From: Lumbricus terrestris
Taxonomy: Eukaryota; Annelida; Clitellata; Crassiclitellata; Lumbricidae
Length of the DNA: 64,000 nt
Reading direction: 5' to 3'
NCBI GenBank assembly: GCA_949752735.1
Contig: OX457043.1
Span: forward strand, 43,018,442 to 43,082,441
Part shown: positions 7,910 to 17,237 of the stretch, piece after piece
Position numbering within the stretch: position 1 is the stretch's first letter
How the letters are laid out: each line of letters starts with the position of its first letter
Made by a program: the position numbers and the translations under genes
Notes under the pieces: model-generated
The model's input: only the letters and a program-made list of their open reading frames with translations
Told to the model about the DNA's origin: nothing
The model's database searches: none

Positions 7910-8697
7910 TTACAACAGCGGATCCTCGATTACGTAAAATGTATCCAATCCGCAGCGGTATTTACCATCATCTTTTTCACTAGTTAGATCAATAACAAGG
8001 AATCCGTGCGGTTGTTCCCATACCGTTTTGCATAATTTTTTAAATTCATCTTTGCGCATGTCTGTACTAACATGGTCGTTGTAAATATGATCGAGGTTTT
8101 TCTGGTCCTGCTTGAACAGGCAAAAAAGTTTGCATTCTCTCTGATCGATTGTCGCGGTAGTTTGAAATAATTCTGAGCTAGGTAAAAACAGTCCACATTA
8201 CTATGCCTTCCCCGAATATAATACTTTTCGCATGTGTTCTGTTTTTCCAATTGTAAATCGTCGAAAATCATTAGATTCTTCTTTTCACTACTCAATTCTC
8301 TCGGGTCCGGTACATCTTCAGCTTTTTCAAAGAACTTGGCATTGATATCTGATTTAGCTTTTAAGTTTTTGGCTATTACTTCTATAACGTCAGCCGGTGC
8401 CGCATTTTGTTCCACGATTTCGTCTCGGTGCTCGAATAACCAAACGATCTCTTCTTTTGGTAATTTTTCTTCGAATGCCTTTTTAATAATGCGATATTCC
8501 GGTTGAAACAGAGATGTGCCGAATACCTGGAGGTTATTATAGTCCAACCAGTCTGACCTGAGTAATAGATTCAGAAGAAGCGTCGTTTTACCACACGCCG
8601 ATTTCCCGATTATGAGCCCCCGTATACTTCTAGGTAAAAGAGGATTATTAAATCTTTTCGAAAGCGCAGTGCCCCAACTCAGATCTTTGATATCCAT
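7910..8697 (-). pseudogene. Frameshifted A32/FtsK-type DNA-packaging ATPase
   Basis: The ATPase that pumps DNA into the procapsid. Walker A is GKSACGKTT (residues 31-39) after a hydrophobic strand (RGLII). Walker B is LMIFDD (residues 142-147), followed by DLQLEKQ and a GRHSNVDCFYLAQNYFKLPR region typical of the family. The frame is lost at an A-run on the plus strand (8122-8127): the family's C-terminal part continues in another frame and ends at 7910-7912. The continuous reading to 7984 gives an unrelated C-terminus of about 50 residues. One base is missing in a homopolymer, so either decay or a sequencing indel explains it. Otherwise it is full length at about 260 codons. Confidence 0.78.
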
Positions 8698-8734
8698 TTT
8701 ATATAATTTTTTTAATTTGTATTAAAAAAGCGAG
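8698..8734. promoter_or_regulatory. Divergent AT-rich promoter region
   Basis: A gap of 37 bases separates the ATPase start (minus) and the zinc-ribbon/PLA2 start (plus). It contains TATATAATT and runs of T and A. All virion genes to the left run leftwards and the integrase side runs rightwards, so this is the only place for a shared divergent promoter. Assignment is by position only. Confidence 0.4.
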
Positions 8735-9259
8735 ATGTATTGCGTAAAATGTAAAAAACATACTGAAACGAGAGATGTGCAGAACGTAGTGACTAATAAC
8801 GGGAGATCGATGCTTCGGGGTGTTTGCGTTGTATGCGGGAAAACTAAAACTCAATTCGTAAAAGGAGCTAAGAAAGGGGGAGACCTGGTTAGTTCGTTGA
8901 ATGCAGCTACTAGTAACATTAAGTTACCATGGGCTAAGTTTCCCGGCGAGATGCATTTACCAGGGCATCAGTTTCTCGGTCCCGGTACTAGGCTAGATTT
9001 GAGACTGAATCCTGACGAGACTCCCAAAGATTGGAGTAAACCTATTAATCGAGTAGATAACGCGGCGTATTACCATGATTTAGCTTACAATCAACATACT
9101 GATACAGCTTCTAGGAATATTGCGGATTTAGCCATGATTAATGATTTGAACAATATTTCTAACCCGAGCTTGCGTGAACGAGTGGAGAGGGCCATAGTTA
9201 AACCTATATTATCTACTAAAGCGAGTCTTGGGTTAGGTTTAAAAAAAGCTCTGAAGTGA
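8735..9259 (+). CDS. Zinc-ribbon plus parvovirus-type phospholipase A2 domain protein
   Basis: 174 residues. An N-terminal zinc ribbon has C3-x2-C6 and C31-x2-C34 (MYCVKC and CVVCGK). Residues 75-125 match the phospholipase A2 domain of parvovirus VP1: LPGHQFLGPGT supplies the calcium-loop glycines (82-85), and NRVDNAAYYHDLAYNQH has the catalytic His114-Asp115 pair and the following Tyr. In parvoviruses this domain breaches the endosomal membrane. Polinton/adintovirus-like elements carry similar proteins, and a virion entry role is inferred here. The C-terminus is basic (SLGLGLKKALK). The stop overlaps the integrase frame in a 7-A run at 9241-9247, so the two may originally have been one protein. 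Confidence 0.75.
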   Translation: MYCVKCKKHTETRDVQNVVTNNGRSMLRGVCVVCGKTKTQFVKGAKKGGDLVSSLNAATSNIKLPWAKFPGEMHLPGHQFLGPGTRLDLRLNPDETPKDWSKPINRVDNAAYYHDLAYNQHTDTASRNIADLAMINDLNNISNPSLRERVERAIVKPILSTKASLGLGLKKALK

Positions 9260-10170
9260 AATGGACTGATCAATTAGCTGATGAGTTACATAAACCGGTG
9301 GTTAGACATTTTAGGAAGAGGAAGGTGATTGTTAATGGGATAGATGAGATATGGGCGGCTGATTTGGTAGACATGCAGAGCTTCGCTAAAGATAACGATG
9401 GGGTGAAATACCTATTAACCGTTATAGATGTTTTTCTAAATACGGTTGGATTGTGACATTGAAAGATAAGAGTGGGAAATCTACAGCTGACGGCTTCGTG
9501 AAGATACTCGAGGGTGGGAGGAAGCCTGTGAAATTATGGGTTGACAAAGGCAAAGAATTTTATAATAAGGATGTCAAGAATTTGGTTGAGTTGTACTCTA
9601 CTGAGAATGAGAAAAAATCTTGCGTTGTTGAGAGATGGAACCGAACGATGAAAGAAAAGATGTATAAATATTTTTCAGCTAACTCGACGAGAAGATACAT
9701 CGATATATTAGATGAAATGGTTATCAATTATAATAATACAAGGCATTCTTCCATTAAAATGACACCCGTTAAGGCTAGTATGAAAGTGAATGAAAGGACC
9801 GTATTTATGAATTTAAATGGTAAAGAGATTTCAGAGCCTATTGTACCAAAGTTTTCAAATTGGTGATAAAGTCAGAATAACTAAGAAGAAGAACATTTTT
9901 GAGAAGGGATATACACCCCGATGGACTGAGGAGGTATTTGCAGTATCCCAGATTCAATACACGGTTCCACCAACTTATAAGATTACTGATTCTAATGGTG
10001 AGGAAATACAAGGTAGTTTTTATGAACAGGAGCTACAGAAAACAACTCAAGAAATATTTAGAATAGAAAAGATTATCAGGAAACGTGGGAAGAAATCGCT
10101 CGTGAAGTGGCTTGGATATCCAGAGTCTTTTAATTCGTGGGTAAATAATGAAGACTTAGTGATCATGTGA
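9256..10170 (+). pseudogene. Frameshifted retroviral-type integrase with C-terminal chromodomain (F54H12.3-like)
   Basis: Polinton-type integrase homologous to the family named transposon-derived protein F54H12.3. Three overlapping frames carry it: 9256-9456 (ELHKPVVRHFRKRK, EIWAADLVDM with the first catalytic Asp), 9453-9866 (LWVDKGKEFYN with the second Asp, ENEKKSCVVERWNRTMKEKM with the Glu, NYNNTRHSSIKMTPVKA) and 9817-10170 (GDKVRITKKKNIFEKGY, then the chromodomain FRIEKIIRKRGKKSLVKWLG, NSWVNNEDL). Frame changes fall in T-runs at 9431-9435 and about 9852-9855. No clear ATG opens the first frame, which starts at GTG within the tail of the preceding gene. All DDE residues and the chromodomain are otherwise kept. 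Confidence 0.82.
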
Positions 10171-10192
10171 TGATGAGTAATTACCACTCACC

Positions 10193-10243
10193 CTATGACT
10201 CATCATCGAAACTACTGGAAATTCCCCGCATGATGAGTCATAG
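10193..10243. repeat. 14-bp perfect inverted repeat after integrase
   Basis: The arms ctatgactcatcat (10193-10206) and atgatgagtcatag (10230-10243) are exact reverse complements with a 23-nt loop. They lie 23 bases past the integrase stop. An RNA 3'-end structure or a remnant of an element terminus is possible. Confidence 0.7.
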
Positions 10244-10271
10244 ACGCGTGCTGGGGTGGTTATGAGGTGGC

Positions 10272-10566
10272 TGATTTTTGAAGCATGGTTTGGGAGGTTG
10301 GCAGAAGTTTAACCATGGTTTGGGTTAAAGTACGATGGGTCGCAAGAAAATATTTTTTGGATATTTTAGTTTAGGGAAAAAAATTTGTGTGTTGGAAAAA
10401 GTTGAACCATGGTTATGGGTGGATATATTTTTGAACCATGGTTATGGGTGGTTATATTTTTGAACCATGGTTATGGATGGTTATATTTTTGAACCATGGT
10501 TATAGGTCGGCACATTTTTTGAACCATGGTTATGGGTGATTATATTTTTGAACCATGGTTATTGGG
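10272..10566 (+). repeat. About 30-bp tandem repeat (gaaccatggttatgggtggt...)
   Basis: At least six units of roughly 30 bp built on ttgaaccatggttatgggtgg and tatattt, with more degenerate units at the left side. There is no open frame of note. Its position at the integrase end of the viral block would fit a terminal repeat region, but no matching left end is in view. Confidence 0.75.
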
Positions 10567-11039
10567 TCAATGTTCCAGAATAGTCTTAATCTATCTACTC
10601 CCAACATGCTCCGAGGAACTGGAAGAGGTGCTAAAATAAACAAATCGAGTGCAGAAAGCGGTAACATGAGAATTTGGAAAGTTCGTTATCACCTGATAAT
10701 ATGAGCTTCATTTAAAAGCAAAGGAAGCAGGGCAGCTCTACTACATGTTTGGAATCGTTAAAATGGAGGAGATCGCATTGTACTTGTTGGTGGATAGGCC
10801 TACAAATATCGGAGTTGTTACTTTTTGTCAAATTCCTATTTTTTACTCGGCGTAAAATTCCTAGTTATAACAAATTTTCAACTTCTCATTAAATTGCTTG
10901 TTTATATCTGTGAAATAATTTCTTACCTTCTACATCTCGTTAAACATTAAAGTCATATATGTAGTGGTGGATCACTTAGGCTATCTTATTCAAATCATTT
11001 ATTTCATCCGCGATATCTTTGGCTATTATTTCTTTTAAG
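10567..11039. other. No gene seen
   Basis: AT-rich sequence without a convincing ORF, RNA gene or recognised repeat. Confidence 0.5.
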
Positions 11040-11108
11040 AGCGCCGCTCTTCTGTCGGGCGCCCTTTTGTCGGCGCCCTTTTGTCGTGCGCCCTTTTGAC
11101 GGGTCACC
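11040..11108. repeat. Short array of gcgcccttttgtcg units ending in gggtcaccct
   Basis: Four to five units of about 15 bp (cgcccttttgtcggcg and variants) end in gggtcaccct. The ending matches the termini of the ggacaaaatgg arrays at 50668-51434 and 58668. It is probably one arm of a subrepeat-armed transposon. Confidence 0.5.
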
Positions 11109-11111
11109 CTA

Positions 11112-12006
11112 AAAGTGTCCCCAGAGACTCTATTTCGAAACAGATTCTCCAGCTAATTGTGCATAGTTTGCCAACTGATGTCATATATTTTTGTTCGTAA
11201 TGATGGACCGATTGGATATTTATTATGGATTCTGATACATAGGCTATACACTACACACATACATTGTGGAGCGCGGTGGTGTTGTGGGTATGTTCGCCGC
11301 CTTGCAGCCGAAGGGTTTGCAGGTTCGAATCCACTTCAAGCCGTCGCGTAGGGATCCTGGGCAAGTCCTTTACTCGCAATTGCTCAGCGTTTCGGCGTGA
11401 AACTCCGATGCAGTGCCCGCGCTGTAGTCGGGAGCACCTCTGAGTAGGGAGCTTGAAGGGGCGCGATAACAAGTGCACATACAAACAAACAGAGGCAGTA
11501 AGATATACAGTGAGACATTTGACAAACACAGAATCTGGAATCGAAAGTTGGTACCCTTCAGTCAGACATGTAGTCGAAAGTGGATGCCCTTTAGCATAAG
11601 CGTACGGGAGATTTCAGCAGTGGGCGGGGGACAAAGATTTAACTTCTGCCCGAAAAATAAATCCCGAAATCTCGTGGAAAATACTACTTTTTCCCAGAAA
11701 AAAGTTGACGTGTGCTTGCCCGAAAAAACAGACTTGCCCGAAATTGCCCGAAAAGTTGACGACCTTTTTTAGTCATTTCCCGGGTCTGCTTGCCCGAAAA
11801 ACAGTTTTGCCCGAAATTTTGGGGCATTTACCCCTCTGGATCCCCGCCTCGTACGCCTATGCTCTTTAGTCAGACATACAATGCAAGCAGGCGAGGTAAT
11901 GTAGGCCCTATAATTGTCTAGATAGGCTTATTAGAATTCGCTGTAGAACAGGATTCGAACACTAATTGCAGTATATCTGCGGTTGCTACAGGTCTAGGCC
12001 TTCGGT
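11112..12006 (+). repeat. Composite tRNA-derived SINE-like repeat, copy A
   Basis: Shares long similarity with 55575-56205. A tRNA-like head near 11268-11335 has an A-box-like gagcgcggtggtg and a B box ggttcgaatcc. The body includes gtgaaactccgatgcagtg and ctctgagtagggagcttgaaggggcgc. A second, reverse-oriented B-box-like gggattcgaac-type sequence lies near 11950. The copy is interrupted by the hAT element at 11595-11861. The two-headed layout is visible in both copies. Confidence 0.6.
11595..11861. mobile_element. hAT-type MITE nested in SINE-like repeat
   Basis: 267 bp. Ends CATAAGCGTACG / CGTACGCCTATG form imperfect inverted repeats. The flanks ccctttag (11587-11594) and ctctttag (11862-11869) form an 8-bp target duplication with one mismatch. 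The empty site is seen in the related copy at about 56070. The inside holds repeats of cttgcccgaaaa. Confidence 0.65.
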
Positions 12007-12520
12007 CCAGGGCCGTCTTATCCATTAGGCACAGTAGGCACTGTGCCTAGGGCCTACGAACTTACCAGGGGCCTACGAAATCCTGAAAAAATATATTAAA
12101 ACATAAATGCAGTGATTGGTCAATGACTGGGAAAACAAACAGAAAACGAGAACTTGCAAATTTAATTTTAACGAGCTAACTTTTTTAAGGCTAGAGTTGT
12201 TCTTCTACAATTCTCATACTAGCAATGATGAGGTGTGCAATCAATTCTGCTGTAACTGGAATGACACTAAAGGGGCATATAATAAACACCTGATTTTATT
12301 GCAGTCAACTTAGGCTACCAGATACAAGAATTGACGGTCAGGGTAAACCCACATGACAGTAGTAGGCCTACCAGATTTGGACTCAGAATAAAATTGTGCA
12401 AAATATGAAAACAATGACCGCCGGAAAACAATAATTATAAAGAACTGACGGTGAAATTGAATGGATAAGTGCTGAAGCAAGTCACAAGTTCTAAGGAGAA
12501 CGGATTCGTAATGATGCAAT
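12007..12520. other. No gene; possible hAT-like start at 12010
   Basis: The stretch from cagggccgtcttatccatta to tgcctagggcctac resembles a widespread hAT terminus, but no partner end with a target duplication was found. The remainder is unassigned AT-rich sequence. Confidence 0.35.
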
Positions 12521-12529
12521 GCAGAAGGT

Positions 12530-12850
12530 GCTGGAGCAAAGAAAAGCACTGCTAGATAAGATCAGGAAATGAAGACGGTCATGGTTTGACCATATAGTAA
12601 GAACGGACGACAAAAGTTTGCCAGCAAGGGCATTACAGGTATATAGGCCTATTGTCACTTGGATGGAGTACGAAACTGAGGGAGACAATCTAAGACATAG
12701 ATGGAAAACGTGAGACGCGACCTTACAGAAAAGACGGACATGAGAACGGCACTTGCGGTTTTTAAGAAATCTTCTTCAACAGACTTTCGCCCAAGCGTCA
12801 TTAGCCTACAGACAATTGTGCATGGTCCAGGGCATAACTATGGTCATTGT
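12530..12850 (+). repeat. Non-LTR retrotransposon tail fragment
   Basis: Broken frames give the typical end of LINE ORF2-type sequences: a W-F-D-H-I-V-R segment (tggtttgaccatatagtaag), RALQ, RHRWK, then DLTEKTDMRTA. Several stops interrupt it. It is an old fragment. Confidence 0.55.
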
Positions 12851-12860
12851 TTGGCTAGTG

Positions 12861-14585
12861 CAGCGGTTCTCAACCTGTGGGTCGCGACCCCCACGGGGGT
12901 CGCCTGACGATTTGCCAGGGGTCGCCTGGGCCTGTCAGAATTTGTGAAATATGTAATAGCAATTTCAACGCTCTTACTATAGTAGCTAGGCTATAACATT
13001 TTAAACTAAATTTTGCTAATACTATATTGCTAGGCCTATGAGTCATTCGTCAGGTTATGGCAGTGAATTTAATATTTTCTGTTTTGGTCTCAAATATAAA
13101 TTACACTTTTACCACACATCTGAAAAAATTAAATAATATTCAGTTTGCTCAAAGAATCAATGCTGTCAACTATAGTGAGATCAATACAGGGGCGGAGAAT
13201 TGGGGGTGATAGTGAACGGTCCCCTCGAAATTAGTGGTGGAGATCAAGTTGCTTATATCTTCCAATATTTCATATTTATTTAATAAATATCCTTATAAAT
13301 TTATAAAGTGTAACCCACTGCTTATCCATTATGAGCAATTTTATTAGAATGCCAGCTTAAAATGTCATAATTGCCATTTGCAAATGAAAACAAATTTTAA
13401 AAAATGTGTCGGGAACATTTATTGAAGACTGAAGTCTGAAATCACGTATCTGAGCTGCTGAGGACTGAAATCATGAGAAACTTTGTTAAAATGACATCAT
13501 AAAATGATACAGTTTCATTATGAAAATCCAAAATATCGTAAACAATTGGGAGGCGACCACTTGAAGTCTTAAACCCTGACTATTAGCATTGAAAAATGAG
13601 CAATCTTGCGAATGTTGAAGTAATGAAGTTTAAATTGCTATACCGTTGCAACGTGGACAGTAGCGGCGCCAGGATTTCAGTTTCGGGGGGCTGAAGCCTC
13701 GACCGAAATCTCATGAAAAGTTTCCATTTTCGCCGCCAAAATTTCTTTTTTTTAGTCATCGACCGAAATCACATGAAAATTTTCCATTTTCGCCGCCAAA
13801 ATTTCTGACGACCTTTTTTTTTTGTTATCGACCGAAATCCCATGAAAATTTTCCATTTTCGCCGCCAAAATTTCTGACGACTTTTTTATTTATTTATTTA
13901 TTTTTTTTAGTCGTCAGCCCAAAATCCAAAAATTCTGTGTATTTCACTGCTGTAAAAAATTTCGAATGCCCCTTTTTTTAGGGGGGCTGAGCCTCTTGTA
14001 GGGGGGCTTAGCCCCCCACCCCCCTAGCGCCGCTACTGAACGTGGAAATTAAAAAGCGTTAGCCTAAGCAATGGCAATAGAAATTTACTAAAGCCCTCAA
14101 CCCTGTCTTTGCACAATGTAATCATGAGAGATGTTTTTAAATGACAGCATAAAATGTTGCCATTGCAGTATGGAAATTTAAAAATAACAATGCAAGGGGT
14201 ACTTTTGAGACCTTAAACAACAACTATCAGCACTCAAATGATGAGCAATTTCATCATTCTACCTTTAAATGATACCATTGCAGTGGAAAACCTAAAAAAA
14301 TCGCAAATGGGGAGAAGCACTTACAACCCCTCCCTCTTGTTGAATAAACCTATGAAAGTTGAACTTAAAACTTTCGAATATAGGTAGCTCTCTGAATCGC
14401 AAGTGCCAAGTAACCTCATACAATTGCATAAAGCAGTTTTTCGAATAGTGAAATGAAAATGCATAACAGAGAACGATGGTAACAAAAAACAGTGAGGGTT
14501 ATTCAATCAATTTTGTTGTTAGGGGTCGTCACAACTTTCGAAATGCTACCAGGGGTCGCCGCACTAAAAAGGTTGAGAACCGCTG
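12861..14585. mobile_element. hAT transposon remnant, Charlie-like ends, 8-bp TSD
   Basis: 1725 bp. The left end cagcggttctcaacctgtgg and right end aaaggttgagaaccgctg are inverted repeats of the classic hAT type. An exact 8-bp target duplication ggctagtg flanks it (12853-12860 and 14586-14593). There is no transposase ORF, so it is non-autonomous or eroded. It carries a younger element at 13658-14038. Confidence 0.85.
13658..14038. mobile_element. Nested hAT MITE, 8-bp TSD
   Basis: 381 bp, ends CAGTAGCGGCGCC / GGCGCCGCTACTG form inverted repeats (with tagcgccgct at the right). Exact target duplication aacgtgga (13650-13657, 14039-14046). The interior has three near copies of an aaatttctgacgac / ccattttcgccgccaaaat unit. 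A fragment of the same interior unit occurs near 44570. Confidence 0.8.
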
Positions 14586-14593
14586 GGCTAGTG

Positions 14594-15590
14594 AGAGTAG
14601 GCTCTAACAGAGTTCCTAGTATATACCGTGTCAGTCTACACTATCAAACTCCCCCAAAGGTTGCACTCTGCCAGAGCAAGTCCCAATGATATTAAACATG
14701 ATGAATTTACACAATAAAACCTCAAGCATATTTATGGCACATAGATAAAGGAGGAGGGCGACACAAATCAATCATTAATTGATATGACAGTGTCGTTAAA
14801 CAGTCACAAGTCTATAAACCTATCAGACACTCCTCAACATTGTTCTGGTTGAAGGCTATTGACTGATTGCTCTCAATTATCATGAGAGCAAAAACACAGT
14901 CATAGATTCTAATTTTACAAGCCACTTCCATTTTTGAAGTTCAAAATGTCACGACCATGCAATTGACGATCACTAAAAAGTAAATTATTAGTCTATATAG
15001 GCCTAATACTGCACTTGAATTTAAACTGCAGCAGTAAACAGCTCACCCAGAGTACACTGTAAATGTTTCAGGTGTAGAAAGCATGCTCGAAACTTTGATT
15101 TTCTTGAGTGCTACTAGCTGCGGAGGGACCCCGGTGTAAATGTTTCAAATTACCCCCGGTTTCAGATTACCCCCTGCACACTATAGATTTGCATCAATCA
15201 TCGCCTTTATTGCGCTTAAAAATATAAAAAAGATCCCGCTTCTTGTTTTGCTCTGAAGATTTTCATCCGTCGTCCCACTTCGTGTTTTGTTATCGGTAAT
15301 CTGAGGCGGCGTAGAGCAATAGGTCGCTCCGTCTCCTTCTCTGTCTTTCCCTCTATTGTTCTTGCCTTCACCTGTTTCCAACCAAATGGACTATTGTAAC
15401 ACTCTATTGGTTAGTCTTCCAAAAGTTCGTATCTCCCTCTTCAGTCTGTTCTAAATGCAGTGGCCACACTAGTGGCTCGACGTCCTCGCTCGTCCCACAT
15501 CACCGATTTTGTTTGATCACCTCAATTGGTTTCCCCTTATTGCTCGGATTGAATTCAAAGTTCTATAGGCCTACATCAATTTTCCAAAGT
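14594..15590. other. No gene seen
   Basis: About 1 kb with no ORF of coding character, no RNA gene and no repeat that I can name. Confidence 0.5.
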
Positions 15591-15599
15591 ATATTGGGG

Positions 15600-15912
15600 G
15601 GGGGGGGGCTGTAGCGCAATGGATAACACGCTGGCGTAGAGAGCGAGAGGTAGTGAGTTCGAGCCCCCGTTGGGCGGATTTGCTTTGTAGGCTGCTATTA
15701 GCCCGGTAGCGCAATGGATAACACGCTGGCGTAGAGTGCGAGAGGTAGCGAGTTCGAGCCCCCGTTGGGCGGATTTGCTTTGTAGGCTGCTATTAGCGCC
15801 GTGTAATTACAAAGCTGTCTGTTCAGTTAGTAGTTAAGTTTAATTTAGATTACTGCATAACTTGTAAATGTAAAGCGCAGTGCGCCTTGCAGGCGTTTAA
15901 TTAAAGAAAAGA

Positions 15913-15988
<76 letters not shown>

Positions 15989-15990
15989 AA
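15600..15990 (+). repeat. tRNA-derived SINE with duplicated head and (ATT)n tail
   Basis: Two tRNA-like heads (about 15608-15677 and 15699-15771), each with A-box tagcgcaatgg and B-box gagttcgagcc. In the second, GCCCGGT and GTTGGGC can pair as an acceptor stem. A common body follows, then an (ATT)n tail at 15912-15987. No clean anticodon arm is seen, so this is a SINE, not a tRNA gene. Confidence 0.65.
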
Positions 15991-16019
15991 AAATAACGAG
16001 GTAAACATGATCCCTCGGG

Positions 16020-17022
16020 AGTAGTGTAAGGACGAGTGTCTTGGAACAGGGCGGGGCTACCGCTAATCCCAGGCCCCTCCCCTTAGGCTGCTAGGCTATA
16101 GGCCACGCCCCTAGGGCTGCTAGGCTATAATTCTAATGACTTATTAATTACCAATTAGGCTAAGACGCTGAGCTATTACGTAATCCACCGGGCTACTAGG
16201 CTAAGACGCTGAGCTATTATGCTAATTCGCTAGGCTAAGACGCTGAGCTATTACGTAATCCACCGGGCTACTAGGCTAAGACGCTGAGCTATTATGCTAA
16301 TTCGCTAGGCTAAGACGCTGAGCTATTACGTAATCCACCGGGCTACTAGGCTAAGACGCTGAGCTATTAGGCTAATCCGATGCCCGCTGCGCTATAGCAT
16401 TAAGACGCTATTATGCTAATGAGCTAAGCAGTGCCCCAGCGGCCTGTCAATCAAACGAGCAGCCTAACCAATCAGCGCTAAGCAGTGATCCAGCGACCTG
16501 TCAATCATACGAGCAGCCCCGGAAAGCTGTAACCAATCATCGAGCAATTACCCTACACATCCGCGCCCGGTCCCAACGCGTAATTATCTCCTTTGATCAA
16601 TAATAACAGCAATTACCCGCCGACCGTTCCCAACGAGTAATTACCCTGCATATCCGGCGACCGTCCCAACGCGTAATTACTTCCTTTGATGGCTAATTAC
16701 AGCAATTACCCTACACAGGCGTTGCCCGTCCCAACGCGTAATTACCTCCTTTGATCAATAATAGCAGCAATTACTCGCCGACCGTTCCCAACGAGTAATT
16801 ACCCTGCATACCCGGCGATCGTCCCAACGCGTAATTACTTCCTTTGATGGCTAATTACAGCAATTACCCTGCACAGCCGTTGGTCGCGCCAAGGCATAAT
16901 TACAGAACCGGACGCGGCGCTCGTCCTTTCATGGCTAATAACGGCAATTATCCGCGGTCGTCCCAACGAGTAATTATCCTATGCATCCGGTGGATAAATA
17001 ATTTTCTTTGGTGTCTATCATA
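16020..17022 (+). repeat. Left terminal inverted repeat with internal tandem units
   Basis: The outer 120 bp match the right arm nearly base for base. Then come about three units of roughly 75 bp (aggctaagacgctgagct, attacgtaatccaccgggct...), then a region of about 65-bp units built on cccaacgcgtaatta and tcctttgatcaataataaca. The exact inner limit is blurred near ggtgtct at 17010-17022. Confidence 0.85.
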
Positions 17023-17175
17023 ATTTAAATAAGTATGAAAGAACAAACACATGGAATTTTCAAGCAATTTTTTTTTCAACACAAACCCTTTTCGTTAATA
17101 TAAATTATGTGATTATACTAGAGTTCGAATATTTACAACACATAATGTCCACTTCAATACTATTGCACAACACCT

Positions 17176-17181
17176 TTTATT
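17176..17181 (-). terminator. Polyadenylation signal AATAAA for the polymerase gene
   Basis: On the minus strand AATAAA lies about 57 nt past the TAG at 17238-17240. It stands in AT-rich sequence between the stop and the left terminal repeat. Confidence 0.55.
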
Positions 17182-17237
17182 TTACATGCGGCATTCGTCA
17201 CATTTAGCATAGTACGATTATTTTCAGCAGAGTATTA

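Noticed and set aside
10272..10566. CRISPR-like array
   Set aside because: Units are contiguous tandem repeats without unique spacers, in a eukaryotic sequence.
15608..15771. Two tRNA-like sequences
   Set aside because: A and B boxes are present, but there is no clean anticodon arm and they sit in a SINE with an (ATT)n tail, so not functional tRNA genes.
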